Shown: positions 9,200 to 17,914 of the stretch, piece after piece
Layout of the letters: each line of letters begins with the position of its first letter
Numbering within the stretch: position 1 is the stretch's first letter
Notes under the pieces: model-generated
What the model was told of the DNA's origin: nothing
The model's input: the letters and a program-made list of their open reading frames with translations, nothing else
The model's database searches: none
Source of the DNA: Leptolyngbya sp. FACHB-321
Lineage (GTDB): Bacteria > Cyanobacteriota > Cyanobacteriia > Leptolyngbyales > Leptolyngbyaceae
Assembly: GCF_014695975.1 (NCBI RefSeq)
Contig: NZ_JACJPI010000058.1
Location: forward strand, 434,001 to 498,000
Reading direction: 5' to 3'
DNA length: 64,000 nucleotides
Program-made: the position numbers and the translations under genes

Positions 9200-9910
9200 C
9201 TAGTGAGACGCGATGCAGAGCGCGATCGTCACTGTTTGTAGCCCATCGGGATGTTGTTGACAGGTTACTTCGCCTCGCTGCACTTCAATACGGCGGCAGC
9301 AAAGGATAATTTCAGTCGCAAAGTCTCGACTACCAGCAGGAGCAAACCGTTGTGCTGTAATGCGGAGATTGATACGATCGCCAAGGCGCTCAGCACCCAA
9401 GACAACCGGTGAAACCGCATCGGAATATTTGAGGCTTCTGGCTAAAAGGTCAGTCAACACTGCCTCAACGAGTTCTTGATCGGCAAGTGCCGGTGGTAAA
9501 TCAGAGGCAATCTCGTAGATTAAACGGTTAGCACTACCGTCTTTGGGGTTCCGCCAGTGGCGGCTCACCGCAACTAAAAGCGGTTCCAGCGTCAATGGTT
9601 CAAGCTTGACCTCAACCTTACCTGCCTCTAATTTTTGCAACAGCATCGTATCTGACATTAGATCACACAGGCTGTTGACCTCGTTTTGCATCGAATGCAG
9701 GTGCTCGTACCAAAGAGCAGATTCTTCGCTTGTGCTGATGAGCGACTGTAAATGCACGTCTAGCGTATCAAGCGATCGTCCTACCCGTCTTTCAAGCGAA
9801 GCAATGATCACTTTTTGGGCTGCTAAATACTTTTTTAGCGCCTCGGTTTCAAGCTGCAACTGTTGCAGTGAAGCAGATTGTGGTTGAGTAGAAGCGACTG
9901 ATGGGGACAT
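9200..9910 (-). CDS. degenerate sensor histidine kinase-like protein
   Basis: About 236 residues from the ATG at 9910; a TTG five codons earlier is also possible. The N-terminal half is a helical hairpin like a HisKA dimerisation domain, but no histidine sits where the phospho-accepting His-Glu is expected (LERRVGRSLDTLDVHLQSL). The second half matches a HATPase fold: LADQELVEAVLTDLLARSLKYSD corresponds to the N-box, with its key Asn replaced. The G boxes are not recognisable. There is no sensor or membrane domain. It may be a pseudokinase, phosphotransfer partner or decayed relative; which one is unknown. Confidence 0.6.
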   Translation of the reverse strand: MSPSVASTQPQSASLQQLQLETEALKKYLAAQKVIIASLERRVGRSLDTLDVHLQSLISTSEESALWYEHLHSMQNEVNSLCDLMSDTMLLQKLEAGKVEVKLEPLTLEPLLVAVSRHWRNPKDGSANRLIYEIASDLPPALADQELVEAVLTDLLARSLKYSDAVSPVVLGAERLGDRINLRITAQRFAPAGSRDFATEIILCCRRIEVQRGEVTCQQHPDGLQTVTIALCIASH

Positions 9911-10043
9911 CTTGTCCAGGAGCAATAGTGATCTCTACTGACAGTTATAGCCTGCATTGTTAAGGAAGGTAACAGAATTGCCAGGTTTTCCCATAAATTT
10001 ACCTTTTCTTAAGGCTGGGCGTTGAAAGCGCAGCAGTCGCATC

Positions 10044-10991
10044 TCACGATTTTTTGTCCAAATTTGCTCGAGCATTACGCCGCAGCATCCAGGGTTTGAT
10101 TCGTCTTAAAGCGGAGCCTGTAAAGCGTCGATCGTACTCTTCATCAGTCAGGTCAGCCAGTTCTGGCAATGTGGCAGTGACATTCCAGGGATGCGGTTGT
10201 AGGTCAGCAACATCCGTGGGTTGGGCAAAGCGTTGATTCCAGGGACAGACATCCTGACACACATCGCAGCCTGCAACCCATCCCTGAAGATGAGGAACGA
10301 TCGCCTCTGGTAACGTTTCTGCCCGGTTTTCGATCGTGTGATACGCGATGCAGCGATTTGCATTCACGACTTGCGGTTGCGGAATAGCACCCGTCGGGCA
10401 CGCATCCATACAGCGCGTACAGGTGCCGCAGTGGGCAGTGTGTGGGCGATCGGGCGCAAGCGTCAGATTCGTCAGCACTTCTCCCAAAAACACCCAGGAG
10501 CCGTAGTCGCGTGTAATCAGGTTGCCATTCTTCGCCACCCAGCCAATGCCCGCTCGCTGCGCCCATACTTTGTCCTGCACTGGTCCTGTATCAGCATAGA
10601 AACGAGCCTCCACAGCCTCACCCTGCTGTCGAATCCAGGCTGTCAGCGCTTTCAGCTTTTTGTGCAGCACCTTGTGGTAATCGCGCCCCCAGCCATAACG
10701 GGCAATTTTTGCAGTGGCGTTGTCAGGACGATCGGCTGGACTGTAGTAGTTCAGCGCTACACAAATGACAGACTGCACATCGGGCATGACCTGGTGAATT
10801 TCTTGCCGCTTGGGGTTCTCCATCCAGTTCATGTCGGCGTGATAGCCCTTCTGTAACCAGGTGCTTAAGCTCATAGTTGGCTTAGTCGCTAGCTCAGTTG
10901 GTGCAGAGTCGATCGCTGCAATGCCAACCTTATGAAAGCCTAGCTCCAGCGCTTTTTGTTTGATCTGAGTTTCTAAGTTCTGAGCCTCCAT
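10044..10991 (-). CDS. queG: epoxyqueuosine reductase QueG
   Basis: A 315-residue cytosolic enzyme that reduces epoxyqueuosine to queuosine in tRNA, the last step of queuosine synthesis, using cobalamin and two 4Fe-4S clusters. The N-terminal DUF1730 region (ICVALNYYSPADRP, YGWGRDYHKVL) is followed by ferredoxin-like motifs CGTCTRCMDACPTGAI and CDVCQDVCPWN, typical of QueG. The length is close to the usual size though short at the C-terminus, lacking HEAT repeats. GGAGG lies nine bases before the ATG at 10991. It is separated from the next minus-strand gene by a short pyrimidine-rich spacer. Confidence 0.93.
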   Translation of the reverse strand: MEAQNLETQIKQKALELGFHKVGIAAIDSAPTELATKPTMSLSTWLQKGYHADMNWMENPKRQEIHQVMPDVQSVICVALNYYSPADRPDNATAKIARYGWGRDYHKVLHKKLKALTAWIRQQGEAVEARFYADTGPVQDKVWAQRAGIGWVAKNGNLITRDYGSWVFLGEVLTNLTLAPDRPHTAHCGTCTRCMDACPTGAIPQPQVVNANRCIAYHTIENRAETLPEAIVPHLQGWVAGCDVCQDVCPWNQRFAQPTDVADLQPHPWNVTATLPELADLTDEEYDRRFTGSALRRIKPWMLRRNARANLDKKS

Positions 10992-11134
10992 GTTCTGAGC
11001 CTCCAGATTTATAGCGCATTCGTTAAGGCGGATGAATCAGCTTGCTCATGACTCCACTGCTTGCCGACTGCATCACCTGATTCTTTCACTCCTTCACCCT
11101 TCTACCCCTTCACTGCTTACTCATTAAGCTTGCT

Positions 11135-11392
11135 TCAAGAGCCTTTCTGCTGGTGCGATCGAAAGCGTCCGGCAAAAAACTCTCGCTCTTTAAGATGTTT
11201 GGTACTGCGTCCCGTGACTCGCTTGCGCCACATTTTGAAGCTCGACGCTTGCATTTCTCGGCGCATGAGGGCAATCACCTGTTTTTCGAGCAGCCCAAAC
11301 TGTTGTTCGATCGCCTCAAACGGTGTGCGGTCTTCCCATGCCATTTCAAGAACGCGATCGATCGTTGCACTATCAAGGTCTGGAAGATTCAT
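11135..11392 (-). CDS. DUF2805 / TIGR03643 family protein
   Basis: An 85-residue protein with the pattern of the TIGR03643 (DUF2805) family: IDRVLEMAWEDRTPFEAIEQQFGLLEKQVIALMRREM, then SSFKMWRKRVTGRSTKH. The helices suggest a small helix-turn-helix-like fold, and the C-terminus is basic, so nucleic-acid binding is possible. No function is established. It lies 143 bases upstream of queG on the same strand. Confidence 0.85.
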   Translation of the reverse strand: MNLPDLDSATIDRVLEMAWEDRTPFEAIEQQFGLLEKQVIALMRREMQASSFKMWRKRVTGRSTKHLKEREFFAGRFRSHQQKGS

Positions 11393-11445
11393 ACCAACGT
11401 TACAGTAGAGTCCAACACCAGCCTAACGTCGATCGTCATCAGCCG

Positions 11446-12117
11446 TCAGCCTTGCTCATCACTCTCGGCACCTGGACTTGCCAGAGGTTTGACCAGGCGA
11501 TGCAGCCCACCAGAGCGAGTTAACTGGTCAAATCGATGAGTAGATTTGCTACACGTAACCCGGTAATCAAGACGCTCAAAGAGCTGCCTAGCAGCAGTAT
11601 TGGTATAAGTAACATCCAGCGCCATTGCCTGACAGCAATGCGTTTGCGCCTGCCGTTCTGCCTGCTGCAAAAGATAGGTGCCTAAGCCTTGATTACGAAG
11701 CTCTGGGATCACACTCAGACCCAAGATGTAGTAGTCTTTAGCGGCAACCTCTTGCTTGATGCGCGTCAGGTCTGCCAGGTTGACCAAAATCTTAGGTAGC
11801 TTACGCAGCGGCAGAATGCGTGCCATCACCTGGTGTACTTTTTCGTCAGCTTGGCGCTTCAAAGAGCCAGGATAGCTGATCATCACACCCGCAGGCTGAT
11901 TGAGAACTTCAATGACTTGAGCGTGTTCGTAGCTGAAGGCGTGCTGTGGGTAGGCAAACGCTTGGCAAAAAATCGCCTTTGATTCCTCGAATGGTGACGC
12001 GAAGACATAGCTAAACACCGCTGGACCCGCTGCAAAAAAGAGTGGGGCAGCCCAGGCTACATCGTCGGCGATCGCCGGACGGAGAGTGATATTTTGTGCA
12101 AACGGTTGCAATAACAT
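11446..12117 (-). CDS. GNAT-family N-acetyltransferase
   Basis: About 223 residues from the ATG at 12117; the longer TTG start at 12138 has no better ribosome-binding site. The acetyl-CoA site is clear: YILGLSVIPELRNQGLGTYLLQQAE carries the R/Q-x-x-G-x-G/A pyrophosphate loop, and the final strand-helix AMALDVTYTNTAARQLFERLDY is typical of GNAT enzymes acting on free amines or protein N-termini. The acceptor is unknown. It is followed by the TIGR03643 gene on the same strand after 53 bases, so the two may be co-transcribed. Confidence 0.85.
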   Translation of the reverse strand: MLLQPFAQNITLRPAIADDVAWAAPLFFAAGPAVFSYVFASPFEESKAIFCQAFAYPQHAFSYEHAQVIEVLNQPAGVMISYPGSLKRQADEKVHQVMARILPLRKLPKILVNLADLTRIKQEVAAKDYYILGLSVIPELRNQGLGTYLLQQAERQAQTHCCQAMALDVTYTNTAARQLFERLDYRVTCSKSTHRFDQLTRSGGLHRLVKPLASPGAESDEQG

Positions 12118-12481
12118 GGCTAGCGCTCTATTCGTCAATCAGTATACCGATGTTTGATACCATGACGAACCAACACTTCTGGCAATGAAGCTTTAGCTTA
12201 AGGTCGATGTTTCAATGTGGCAGCCGGAGTGTATGGTTCGGCGATCGCCAAAGCGGTAAGCCATGAAACACTGGATCGCTCCCTAGGTACTCGTCACTCT
12301 CAAGGTCGATCTCATCCAATGCGATCTCATCCAATGGTGATTAGCTCAGGATGTTTCATTGATTATAGGCGGTTCTGAAGCGTGGAGAGGTGCTCAAGTC
12401 TCTATAGAAAAAGGGGTGACACTTGGGCGATCGAATGCATTAATAGGAATGTCGCAAACTAGCCAATGAACTGATATTGCT
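12118..12481. repeat. intergenic with a 15-base tandem duplication
   Basis: The gap between divergent genes holds GATCTCATCCAATG twice in tandem (12308-12321 and 12323-12336). Nothing else was recognised; promoters for both genes are expected here. Confidence 0.6.
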
Positions 12482-13192
12482 ATGCTTCCGAGCTACACTG
12501 TGCGGGAAAGCCCCAAAGCAAAGCATCTTTCTCTCAAAATATCGGTTGCAGGCAGTCTAGAAGTTGTGGTGCCAAAAGGGTACGATCGCACGACGATTCC
12601 GGCAATTTTGGAGCGTAAGCAGCGCTGGATCGATCGCGTTACACAGCAAATTGAAACACGTCATGCACTGATCGGCTTAGAACGCTCTGACCAGTTGCCT
12701 CAGCATCTCTGCCTGCAAGCGATCGGGCAAACCTGGCAGGTTGACTACTGCCCGACAGCGCTGCCAAGAGTGCGAGCTGTGGAGCAGCCTGACTTAAAGC
12801 TGACCCTTTTTGGACAAATCACTGACCAGACTGCATGTAAAATCGCCTTGCGATCATGGGTCACTGACAAGGCGCAGAAGCACTTACTGCCCTGGTTAAG
12901 AACAATCAGCCAAGAACTGGAATTACCCTTTGCCAGCGCCTCTATCCGAGGTCAAAAAACTCGTTGGGGCAGTTGCTCTAGCCGTCAAACAATTAGCGTC
13001 AACTGCAAACTGCTGTTTCTACCGAGTGAGCTAGTGCGCTACGTCTTAATTCACGAGTTGTGCCATACCGTGCATTTGAACCATTCGGCGGCTTTCTGGG
13101 CATTGGTGGCTCAAAAAGAGCCAAACTATCAGCAACTGGATGCTGGTTTACGGGATGCCCGCTACCACGTGCCATTATGGCTGGAGTCTTGA
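12482..13192 (+). CDS. YgjP-like (DUF45) metallopeptidase
   Basis: A 236-residue protein of the YgjP/WLM zinc-peptidase family. The zinc motif is HELCH at 191-195 with downstream histidines at 198 and 201 (TVHLNHSAAFW). It is preceded by RWGSCSSRQTISVNCKLLFLP (161-181), the strongest family signature. The N-terminus (TVRESPKAKHLSLKIS) is also typical. No signal peptide is visible, so it is probably cytosolic. The biological substrate is unknown. It is the first gene of a short plus-strand pair with the FMN protein, separated by a repeat-filled spacer. Confidence 0.88.
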   Translation: MLPSYTVRESPKAKHLSLKISVAGSLEVVVPKGYDRTTIPAILERKQRWIDRVTQQIETRHALIGLERSDQLPQHLCLQAIGQTWQVDYCPTALPRVRAVEQPDLKLTLFGQITDQTACKIALRSWVTDKAQKHLLPWLRTISQELELPFASASIRGQKTRWGSCSSRQTISVNCKLLFLPSELVRYVLIHELCHTVHLNHSAAFWALVAQKEPNYQQLDAGLRDARYHVPLWLES

Positions 13193-13348
13193 GGGACAAT
13201 ATAAAGGATGAAGGATAAGGGGTAAAGGATGAATCAGGGACAATATAAAGGATGAAGGATGGGCAAGAAGTAGAATCTAGCCTTTCTTGTCTTTTTACTT
13301 ATCCTCAGGCTTTTACCCTTAGGCTTTTACCCTTAGGCTTTTACCCTT
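13192..13348. repeat. purine-rich direct repeats and 14-base tandem array
   Basis: A 25-base purine-rich unit starting AGGGACAATATAAAGG occurs at 13192-13216 and again, identical, at 13236-13260. It is followed by three perfect tandem copies of AGGCTTTTACCCTT at 13307-13320, 13321-13334 and 13335-13348, the last ending just before the next start codon. The array is likely unstable by slippage and sits in the leader of the FMN protein gene. Confidence 0.85.
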
Positions 13349-13361
13349 TAGCCTTCTCACT

Positions 13362-13940
13362 ATGTCTCTAGCTTCCTGGCGATCGCCCCTTGCCCGTGCT
13401 CTCCATCGCAATCGAGCGTTGGTCTATGCTCGTTATCTACAGCTTGCAACTGTCCGTGCTGATCAGCGTCCTGCTAACCGAACACTTGTATTTCGGGGCT
13501 TTCTAGACGGCACAAACCAGCTTCAGTTTGTTACTGATGCTCGTAATGAAAAAGCAGAACAGATCGATCAGCTAGCGTGGGGCGAGGCGTGCTGGTATTT
13601 CCCTGAAACTCGCGAACAGTTTCGTCTGGCTGGCACACTGCTGTTAGTGCGAGAGCAGCACTCAGATGCAGCGCTACAAGAAGCCCGATGGGCAGCGTGG
13701 CAGACGCTATCCGATGCGGCTCGTACTCAGTTTGCCTGGGCACATCCAGGTAAGCCCCGAACGGATCAGGAAACCTTCAACGTAGCCGCGCCAGATGCAA
13801 CAATGCCCTTGCCACATTTTTGCCTGCTGCTGCTGGATCCATACCAAGTCGATCATCTGGAATTGCGGGGCGATCCCCAAAATCGCTGGCTACATCAATG
13901 TGACAATGCAGTTTGGACTATGCAGGCAATCAACCCTTAA
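13362..13940 (+). CDS. PPOX-class FMN protein (Pyridox_oxase_2, Alr4036-like)
   Basis: A 192-residue split-barrel flavoprotein. The start SLASWRSPLARALHRNRALVYARYLQLATV, the RTLVFRGFLDG strand and the C-terminal RGDPQNRWLH follow the pattern of the cyanobacterial Alr4036-like pyridoxamine 5'-phosphate oxidase relatives. The family is predicted to bind FMN; whether it oxidises pyridoxine phosphate is not shown. The tandem 14-base repeats stop 13 bases upstream of its ATG, which leaves no clear Shine-Dalgarno sequence. Confidence 0.85.
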   Translation: MSLASWRSPLARALHRNRALVYARYLQLATVRADQRPANRTLVFRGFLDGTNQLQFVTDARNEKAEQIDQLAWGEACWYFPETREQFRLAGTLLLVREQHSDAALQEARWAAWQTLSDAARTQFAWAHPGKPRTDQETFNVAAPDATMPLPHFCLLLLDPYQVDHLELRGDPQNRWLHQCDNAVWTMQAINP

Positions 13941-13973
13941 CTCAACCTGCGCCTAAAGATGAAGGTAGTGTCA

Positions 13974-15314
13974 TTACAAAACACCATTAACGAAAACCTG
14001 GTTTGACAAAAGCGCACTGTACTCTTCTCGCTGACGAATGAGGCGATGGTTATTACCCTCAATTAACACTTCAGCAGGTCGCGGACGATGCAAAAAGTGA
14101 GATGACATTGCGTAACCATAAGCACCTACATCCAAGACAGCAAGAACATCGCCGATCGCGAGTGCTGGTAGCTGACAATTTTTGCCGAGATAATCGCGAG
14201 AATACGTCGTGTTGCCGCAAATATCCGTCAGGTACAAGGGCTGTTTTGGCTTTCCTTCTGGGTCGTTGTGCCAGGTAACAATGGCTCGGTAACCGCCGTA
14301 GACAGACGGCACAGAGAGATTGGCAACAGTGGTATCAACACCTAGTATTTGTTTCTCGCCCTGCCATTTCACCGAGACAACACGAGCCAGTAAGGACGCA
14401 CAGCCCGCGATCGCAGCCCGTCCCGGTTCAATGATGAGATTAAGTGGGCGATCAAGCTGGGTCAGGCGATCGCTCAAGACAGTGCCAAACTCATACCAAT
14501 CGAACGCTACACCACCGTGATGATAGGGATAGCCAAAACCACCACCAAAATCGAGATATGACCAATCAGGTAACAGGCTAGCAAGCCTCAGAACAGTGTC
14601 GATTGCCTCGGTAAAGGCAGCAGTCGCATTAGTGCCCGTACCGCGATAGAAATGCAGCCCTTTGATTTGGAGCCCGGCTTGGTGGGCTAAAGCTACCGCA
14701 GCGGGAAAGTCATCTGGATGCACTCCAATGCGACTATCACCAGTGAGAGCAGGGAAGTTGAGGCGGAGTCCGAGGTGAGGAGAGGGGGAGGAGAGGAGAG
14801 GGGAAGGAGAGGGTGAAGGGGTGGAAGGGTGAAGGGATAGAAGGGTGGTGGAATCGTGCGCTGTCTTAGCGCTTTCGTGCTCCTGCGCTCTTTCCAGCGC
14901 TAACGCTTGCCAAGTTTTACAACACAACTGCAATTGCGCGAGGCTGTCTAGATTCAGTGTGGTGATGCCCCAGCGAAAAAGCTGCTCCATTTCGGGGCGG
15001 TTAAGGTTGCTGCCACTGTAAAGGATTTGACTAGGATGAAAGCCTGCGTGGAGTCCGAGGTAGATGTCACCGGGGGTATTGGCATGAAGTCCCCAGCTAG
15101 CCTCGCGGAAGATTTGCAGGAGGGCGATATTGCCATTGGTGACGCTAGCGAAATGAAAGCGAGTCTGGGGATAGGAGATGGCTTGCGTAATGTGCTGAAT
15201 GGTTTGACGCAGGCGATCGCTCTTGTAGACGTACAGCGGTGAGCCGTAGGTATCAAGTAGTGTTTCTGCCAGAGCGATCGAGAAGGGAGGTCGTGGGGTT
15301 GGAGTTGCTACCAT
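13974..15314 (-). CDS. fold-type III PLP decarboxylase-like protein lacking the PLP lysine
   Basis: About 446 residues with the alanine-racemase-like barrel and C-terminal domain of the Orn/DAP/Arg decarboxylase-2 family: SPLYVYKSDRL at the start, LDFGGGFGYPY, EPGRAAIAG, and GAYGYAMSSHFLHRPRPAEVL near the end. The position of the Schiff-base lysine (family: YAVKAN) reads FASVTN, so Val replaces Lys. The DNA (GCT AGC GTC ACC AAT) is clear. The family active-site Cys motif is altered to DICGNTTYSRD. I start it at the ATG at 15314, which overlaps the stop of the upstream gene as ATGGTAG, implying translational coupling. Residues encoded near 14771-14838 are a Ser-Pro-rich insert made by a purine repeat. 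Function is unknown; it is either a pseudoenzyme or a different chemistry. Confidence 0.82.
   Translation of the reverse strand: MVATPTPRPPFSIALAETLLDTYGSPLYVYKSDRLRQTIQHITQAISYPQTRFHFASVTNGNIALLQIFREASWGLHANTPGDIYLGLHAGFHPSQILYSGSNLNRPEMEQLFRWGITTLNLDSLAQLQLCCKTWQALALERAQEHESAKTAHDSTTLLSLHPSTPSPSPSPLLSSPSPHLGLRLNFPALTGDSRIGVHPDDFPAAVALAHQAGLQIKGLHFYRGTGTNATAAFTEAIDTVLRLASLLPDWSYLDFGGGFGYPYHHGGVAFDWYEFGTVLSDRLTQLDRPLNLIIEPGRAAIAGCASLLARVVSVKWQGEKQILGVDTTVANLSVPSVYGGYRAIVTWHNDPEGKPKQPLYLTDICGNTTYSRDYLGKNCQLPALAIGDVLAVLDVGAYGYAMSSHFLHRPRPAEVLIEGNNHRLIRQREEYSALLSNQVFVNGVL
14771..14838. repeat. in-frame polypurine repeat inside a coding region
   Basis: A run almost free of pyrimidines (GAGGTGAGGAGAGGG and variants, then GGTGAAGGGGTGGAAGGG) lies inside the PLP-like gene and encodes a Ser/Pro-rich linker on the minus strand. 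It keeps the frame. It resembles the purine heptamer arrays in the CHAT gene. Confidence 0.7.
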
Positions 15315-17140
15315 TGCTGACGCTCTCGTTGCAGTTGCAGATAGAGCCGCCCCAGCGAGGACGGCAGCCAAAAGGGATGATTCAGCGAAAAGGCAGGCAG
15401 TGAACCAAGAGCTGTGTCATGCCACACTTGCCACATCAGTAGCAGCCACAGACTTTCACCAATGCGGCGACCTTGCAGCGTGCCAAAGGTGCCAGCCGCA
15501 ATACGTGCTGCAACCTGGGGTTGCCAGATGCCTTGCTTGCGTAGGCGATCGGGCTGTAACCATCCCAGTTCTTGCCACAGCTCATTGAAACACCATGCGT
15601 TTAAGGGCACGCCCATGCCACGTTTCTGTCGCCAAACGATTTCGGGTGGTAACCAGGGTTCGACAGCACGCTTAAGAATGTACTTTTCGCAGGCAGCTTG
15701 CAGATGAAGTGTACCAGATAGCTGAAAAGACCATTGTGCCAACGGTAAGTCACAGAAGGGCGATCGTACCTGTAGCCCATGAGCCATGCCTAAATTGGTG
15801 GCGCGGGGATGGATATTTTGTGCGCCTTTGAGCATCAGCGTGGCACGGCGCAGACGATGCAGCAAGGTGGTAGAAAAGGCAGGATTGAGCGCGTCCTGAA
15901 GCCAGTCTTCCGGCGTGATGGTTGTCAGTTGGGCAGCAAGGTCAGGCTGGAAGAGCTGATCTTCGTAGCCCCAGAGCCGATGAAAGGTGCGGAGATACTG
16001 TCGGTCGAAGGTCTCTTTGGCTTGATGCGTTGATCGATAAATATCTGCTGCAATCAGCGGTTTATTCGTCCAGCCAGCAAACAGTTGATCGCCTCCCTCA
16101 CCATTAAAGATCACCTGAACGTCTTGGCTGACTGCCTGCATCAATAGAAAAAGCGGGACAGTCACACCATCGCCAAAGGGCACATCTAATGCCTGGGCAG
16201 TGGCTCTGAGAGCCTGACGGATACGGCGTGGACTGGCATCGACTTTCACCAACGGGATATTGAGAAACTCAGCTACCTGGGCAGCGTAGGAAGATTCGGA
16301 AGGGCTATCGGCTCCAAAATCCAGGGTGTAGGCACGCACTTTCACACCTGCTTCCACCAGGAGGGCTGCGACGATCGATGAATCTAGCCCACCGGAGAGC
16401 AAAACACCGACTGGCTCATCATTAAGGTCAGTGATTTGACGAGCCACCGCATCCTTCAGTAACAATCGCAGTTCGGCAATGGCAAGCGTCTCCTCCTGGA
16501 TTTGCTCTGGCGCTTCCTGCCATTCCAGCGATCGAGTAACGCTCGGTGCCAGCAGCGTTTGTGAATCAGCATCAGCAATCCAGGTCTGCTCCGTACCTGC
16601 CGCAATAGAGTGGATCTGAGCGATCGGCGTGAGCGGCATAGGCACGTAGGAAAAACAGCTATAGCCATAGACAGCGGGAATGCTGATTTGAGGCGCTTCG
16701 ATAAGGGGCAGCAGCAGGCTCAGGCGCGACGAGAACCAGAGCACTTGTTCTACCTGAGTCCAATACAGCGGCACATGACCAAAGGGTTCTCGCCCTAGAT
16801 GGAAGTGCTGATCAGCACCCAGGTGCAAGCACTGGTCTTCAACCGTTGCCCAGGCATCCGAAGTCTTGCCAGAGCCATGCCCTAGCCCTGAAGCGGATAA
16901 AGCAGCGATCGTGCCCTTTGGTAAACGATCGCAGTCTGCTTCCTGTAGCCCCAAATAGGCAGCACCCCAAACGCAGGTAACGGCATCCTTTGTAGGGGTG
17001 TGTTGTGTTTGTTCCGTCTGAGGCGATCGACCGCACCGCCGCACATGCCTCTCACTCAACAGCTCACCAAGCTGGCGCAATGTGCTTGTCAGCCGCTGTT
17101 CCAGGTCAGCGTGCGTGCCATAGCCCCAATAACCAATCAC
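15308..17140 (-). CDS. asparagine-synthetase-like ATP-dependent ligase without glutaminase Cys
   Basis: A 610-residue AsnB-family protein. The N-terminal region keeps the look of the class II amidotransferase fold (FGHVPLYW, LWFSSRLSLLL) but begins with Met-Ile-Gly, so the catalytic N-terminal Cys is absent. The synthetase half is intact: VLLSGGLDSSIVAALL is the ATP-pyrophosphatase loop, followed by FNGEGGDQLFAGW and, near the C-terminus, QVRSPFCDLPLAQW and KRGMGVP. It should activate a carboxylate with ATP and use ammonia or another amine instead of glutamine, as beta-lactam synthetases and lasso-peptide cyclases do. The GTG at 17140 is preceded by AAGGGG. Its stop overlaps the start of the PLP-barrel gene. 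Substrate unknown. Confidence 0.87.
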   Translation of the reverse strand: MIGYWGYGTHADLEQRLTSTLRQLGELLSERHVRRCGRSPQTEQTQHTPTKDAVTCVWGAAYLGLQEADCDRLPKGTIAALSASGLGHGSGKTSDAWATVEDQCLHLGADQHFHLGREPFGHVPLYWTQVEQVLWFSSRLSLLLPLIEAPQISIPAVYGYSCFSYVPMPLTPIAQIHSIAAGTEQTWIADADSQTLLAPSVTRSLEWQEAPEQIQEETLAIAELRLLLKDAVARQITDLNDEPVGVLLSGGLDSSIVAALLVEAGVKVRAYTLDFGADSPSESSYAAQVAEFLNIPLVKVDASPRRIRQALRATAQALDVPFGDGVTVPLFLLMQAVSQDVQVIFNGEGGDQLFAGWTNKPLIAADIYRSTHQAKETFDRQYLRTFHRLWGYEDQLFQPDLAAQLTTITPEDWLQDALNPAFSTTLLHRLRRATLMLKGAQNIHPRATNLGMAHGLQVRSPFCDLPLAQWSFQLSGTLHLQAACEKYILKRAVEPWLPPEIVWRQKRGMGVPLNAWCFNELWQELGWLQPDRLRKQGIWQPQVAARIAAGTFGTLQGRRIGESLWLLLMWQVWHDTALGSLPAFSLNHPFWLPSSLGRLYLQLQRERQQW

Positions 17141-17211
17141 CTGATCCCCTTAAGCACTTGTAACGGGATCGTATGTCCCATAGAATCGCCTTTTAACCAC
17201 TGCACATCCAG

Positions 17212-17835
17212 CTACTGCACAGCAAATTGGTTGTTGCTCAGTTCGCGACCGTCGAGCAACAGCCGCACTTGCCAGTTGCCCGTTGGTTCGGTTGGGTCAA
17301 GCTGATAGCGACAGTGAGTATTCCAGATGGGGGTGTCAATTTGGCGCGTTTCGTAGCGGTTTTGCTTGACAATCTGTCCACCAGGGGCAAGCCAATCACA
17401 GGTAAGAGAAAGCTTTTTGCCTACAGGCGCATCTTTCAGCGTCACATTGTAAAACACCTCTGAGTTACGTTGACGCATAAGCGATGTTGGCATACCACAA
17501 CTTTTTTGTGCTAGTCCAACGCAGCTTTGCTGCACCGCCACGCGAGTGAGCACCTGATTTTGCTGCTGCATGAAAACAGCGACCGCTGCGATCGCCACGA
17601 CCAGACTAGCGATCGCACCACCGATGACCCAACGCTGACGACGCTGCTGTACGACCAGTGCTTCCTTTCGCTGCAACTGAATCATCGCTTCATCCAGCAA
17701 ATCGGGCGACAGATTCAGTTCTCGCAGAATGTCTTGCACCTGGTCGCGATCGAGTTCGTCCTGCTGGCGTTGCGAGAGGCGTTCCACTTCGCCAACCAGT
17801 TTTGTTAATTGCTGTGGGGTTAAGCGATTTTCCAT
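17212..17835 (-). CDS. conserved single-span membrane protein of unknown function
   Basis: A 207-residue protein. Residues 1-65 are charged and helical (LVGEVERLSQRQQDELDRDQVQDILRELNL), residues about 69-88 form one membrane span (GGAIASLVVAIAAVAVF), and the remainder is an outer beta-rich domain with four cysteines (SCVGLAQKSCGMP, LTCDWLAPGG, WNTHCRY) ending GNWQVRLLLDGRELSNNQFAVQ, which looks like a periplasmic immunoglobulin-like fold. I do not recognise a named family. It lies 71 bases upstream of the AsnB-like gene on the same strand, so it may belong to that operon as a membrane partner. Confidence 0.75.
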   Translation of the reverse strand: MENRLTPQQLTKLVGEVERLSQRQQDELDRDQVQDILRELNLSPDLLDEAMIQLQRKEALVVQQRRQRWVIGGAIASLVVAIAAVAVFMQQQNQVLTRVAVQQSCVGLAQKSCGMPTSLMRQRNSEVFYNVTLKDAPVGKKLSLTCDWLAPGGQIVKQNRYETRQIDTPIWNTHCRYQLDPTEPTGNWQVRLLLDGRELSNNQFAVQ

Positions 17836-17914
17836 ACTAATACGTCTACGGCTATAGATCTATAGCTATTAAAGCTGTTGCGGTATGGCATCCACTCGAA
17901 AGCTGTAACTCAAG

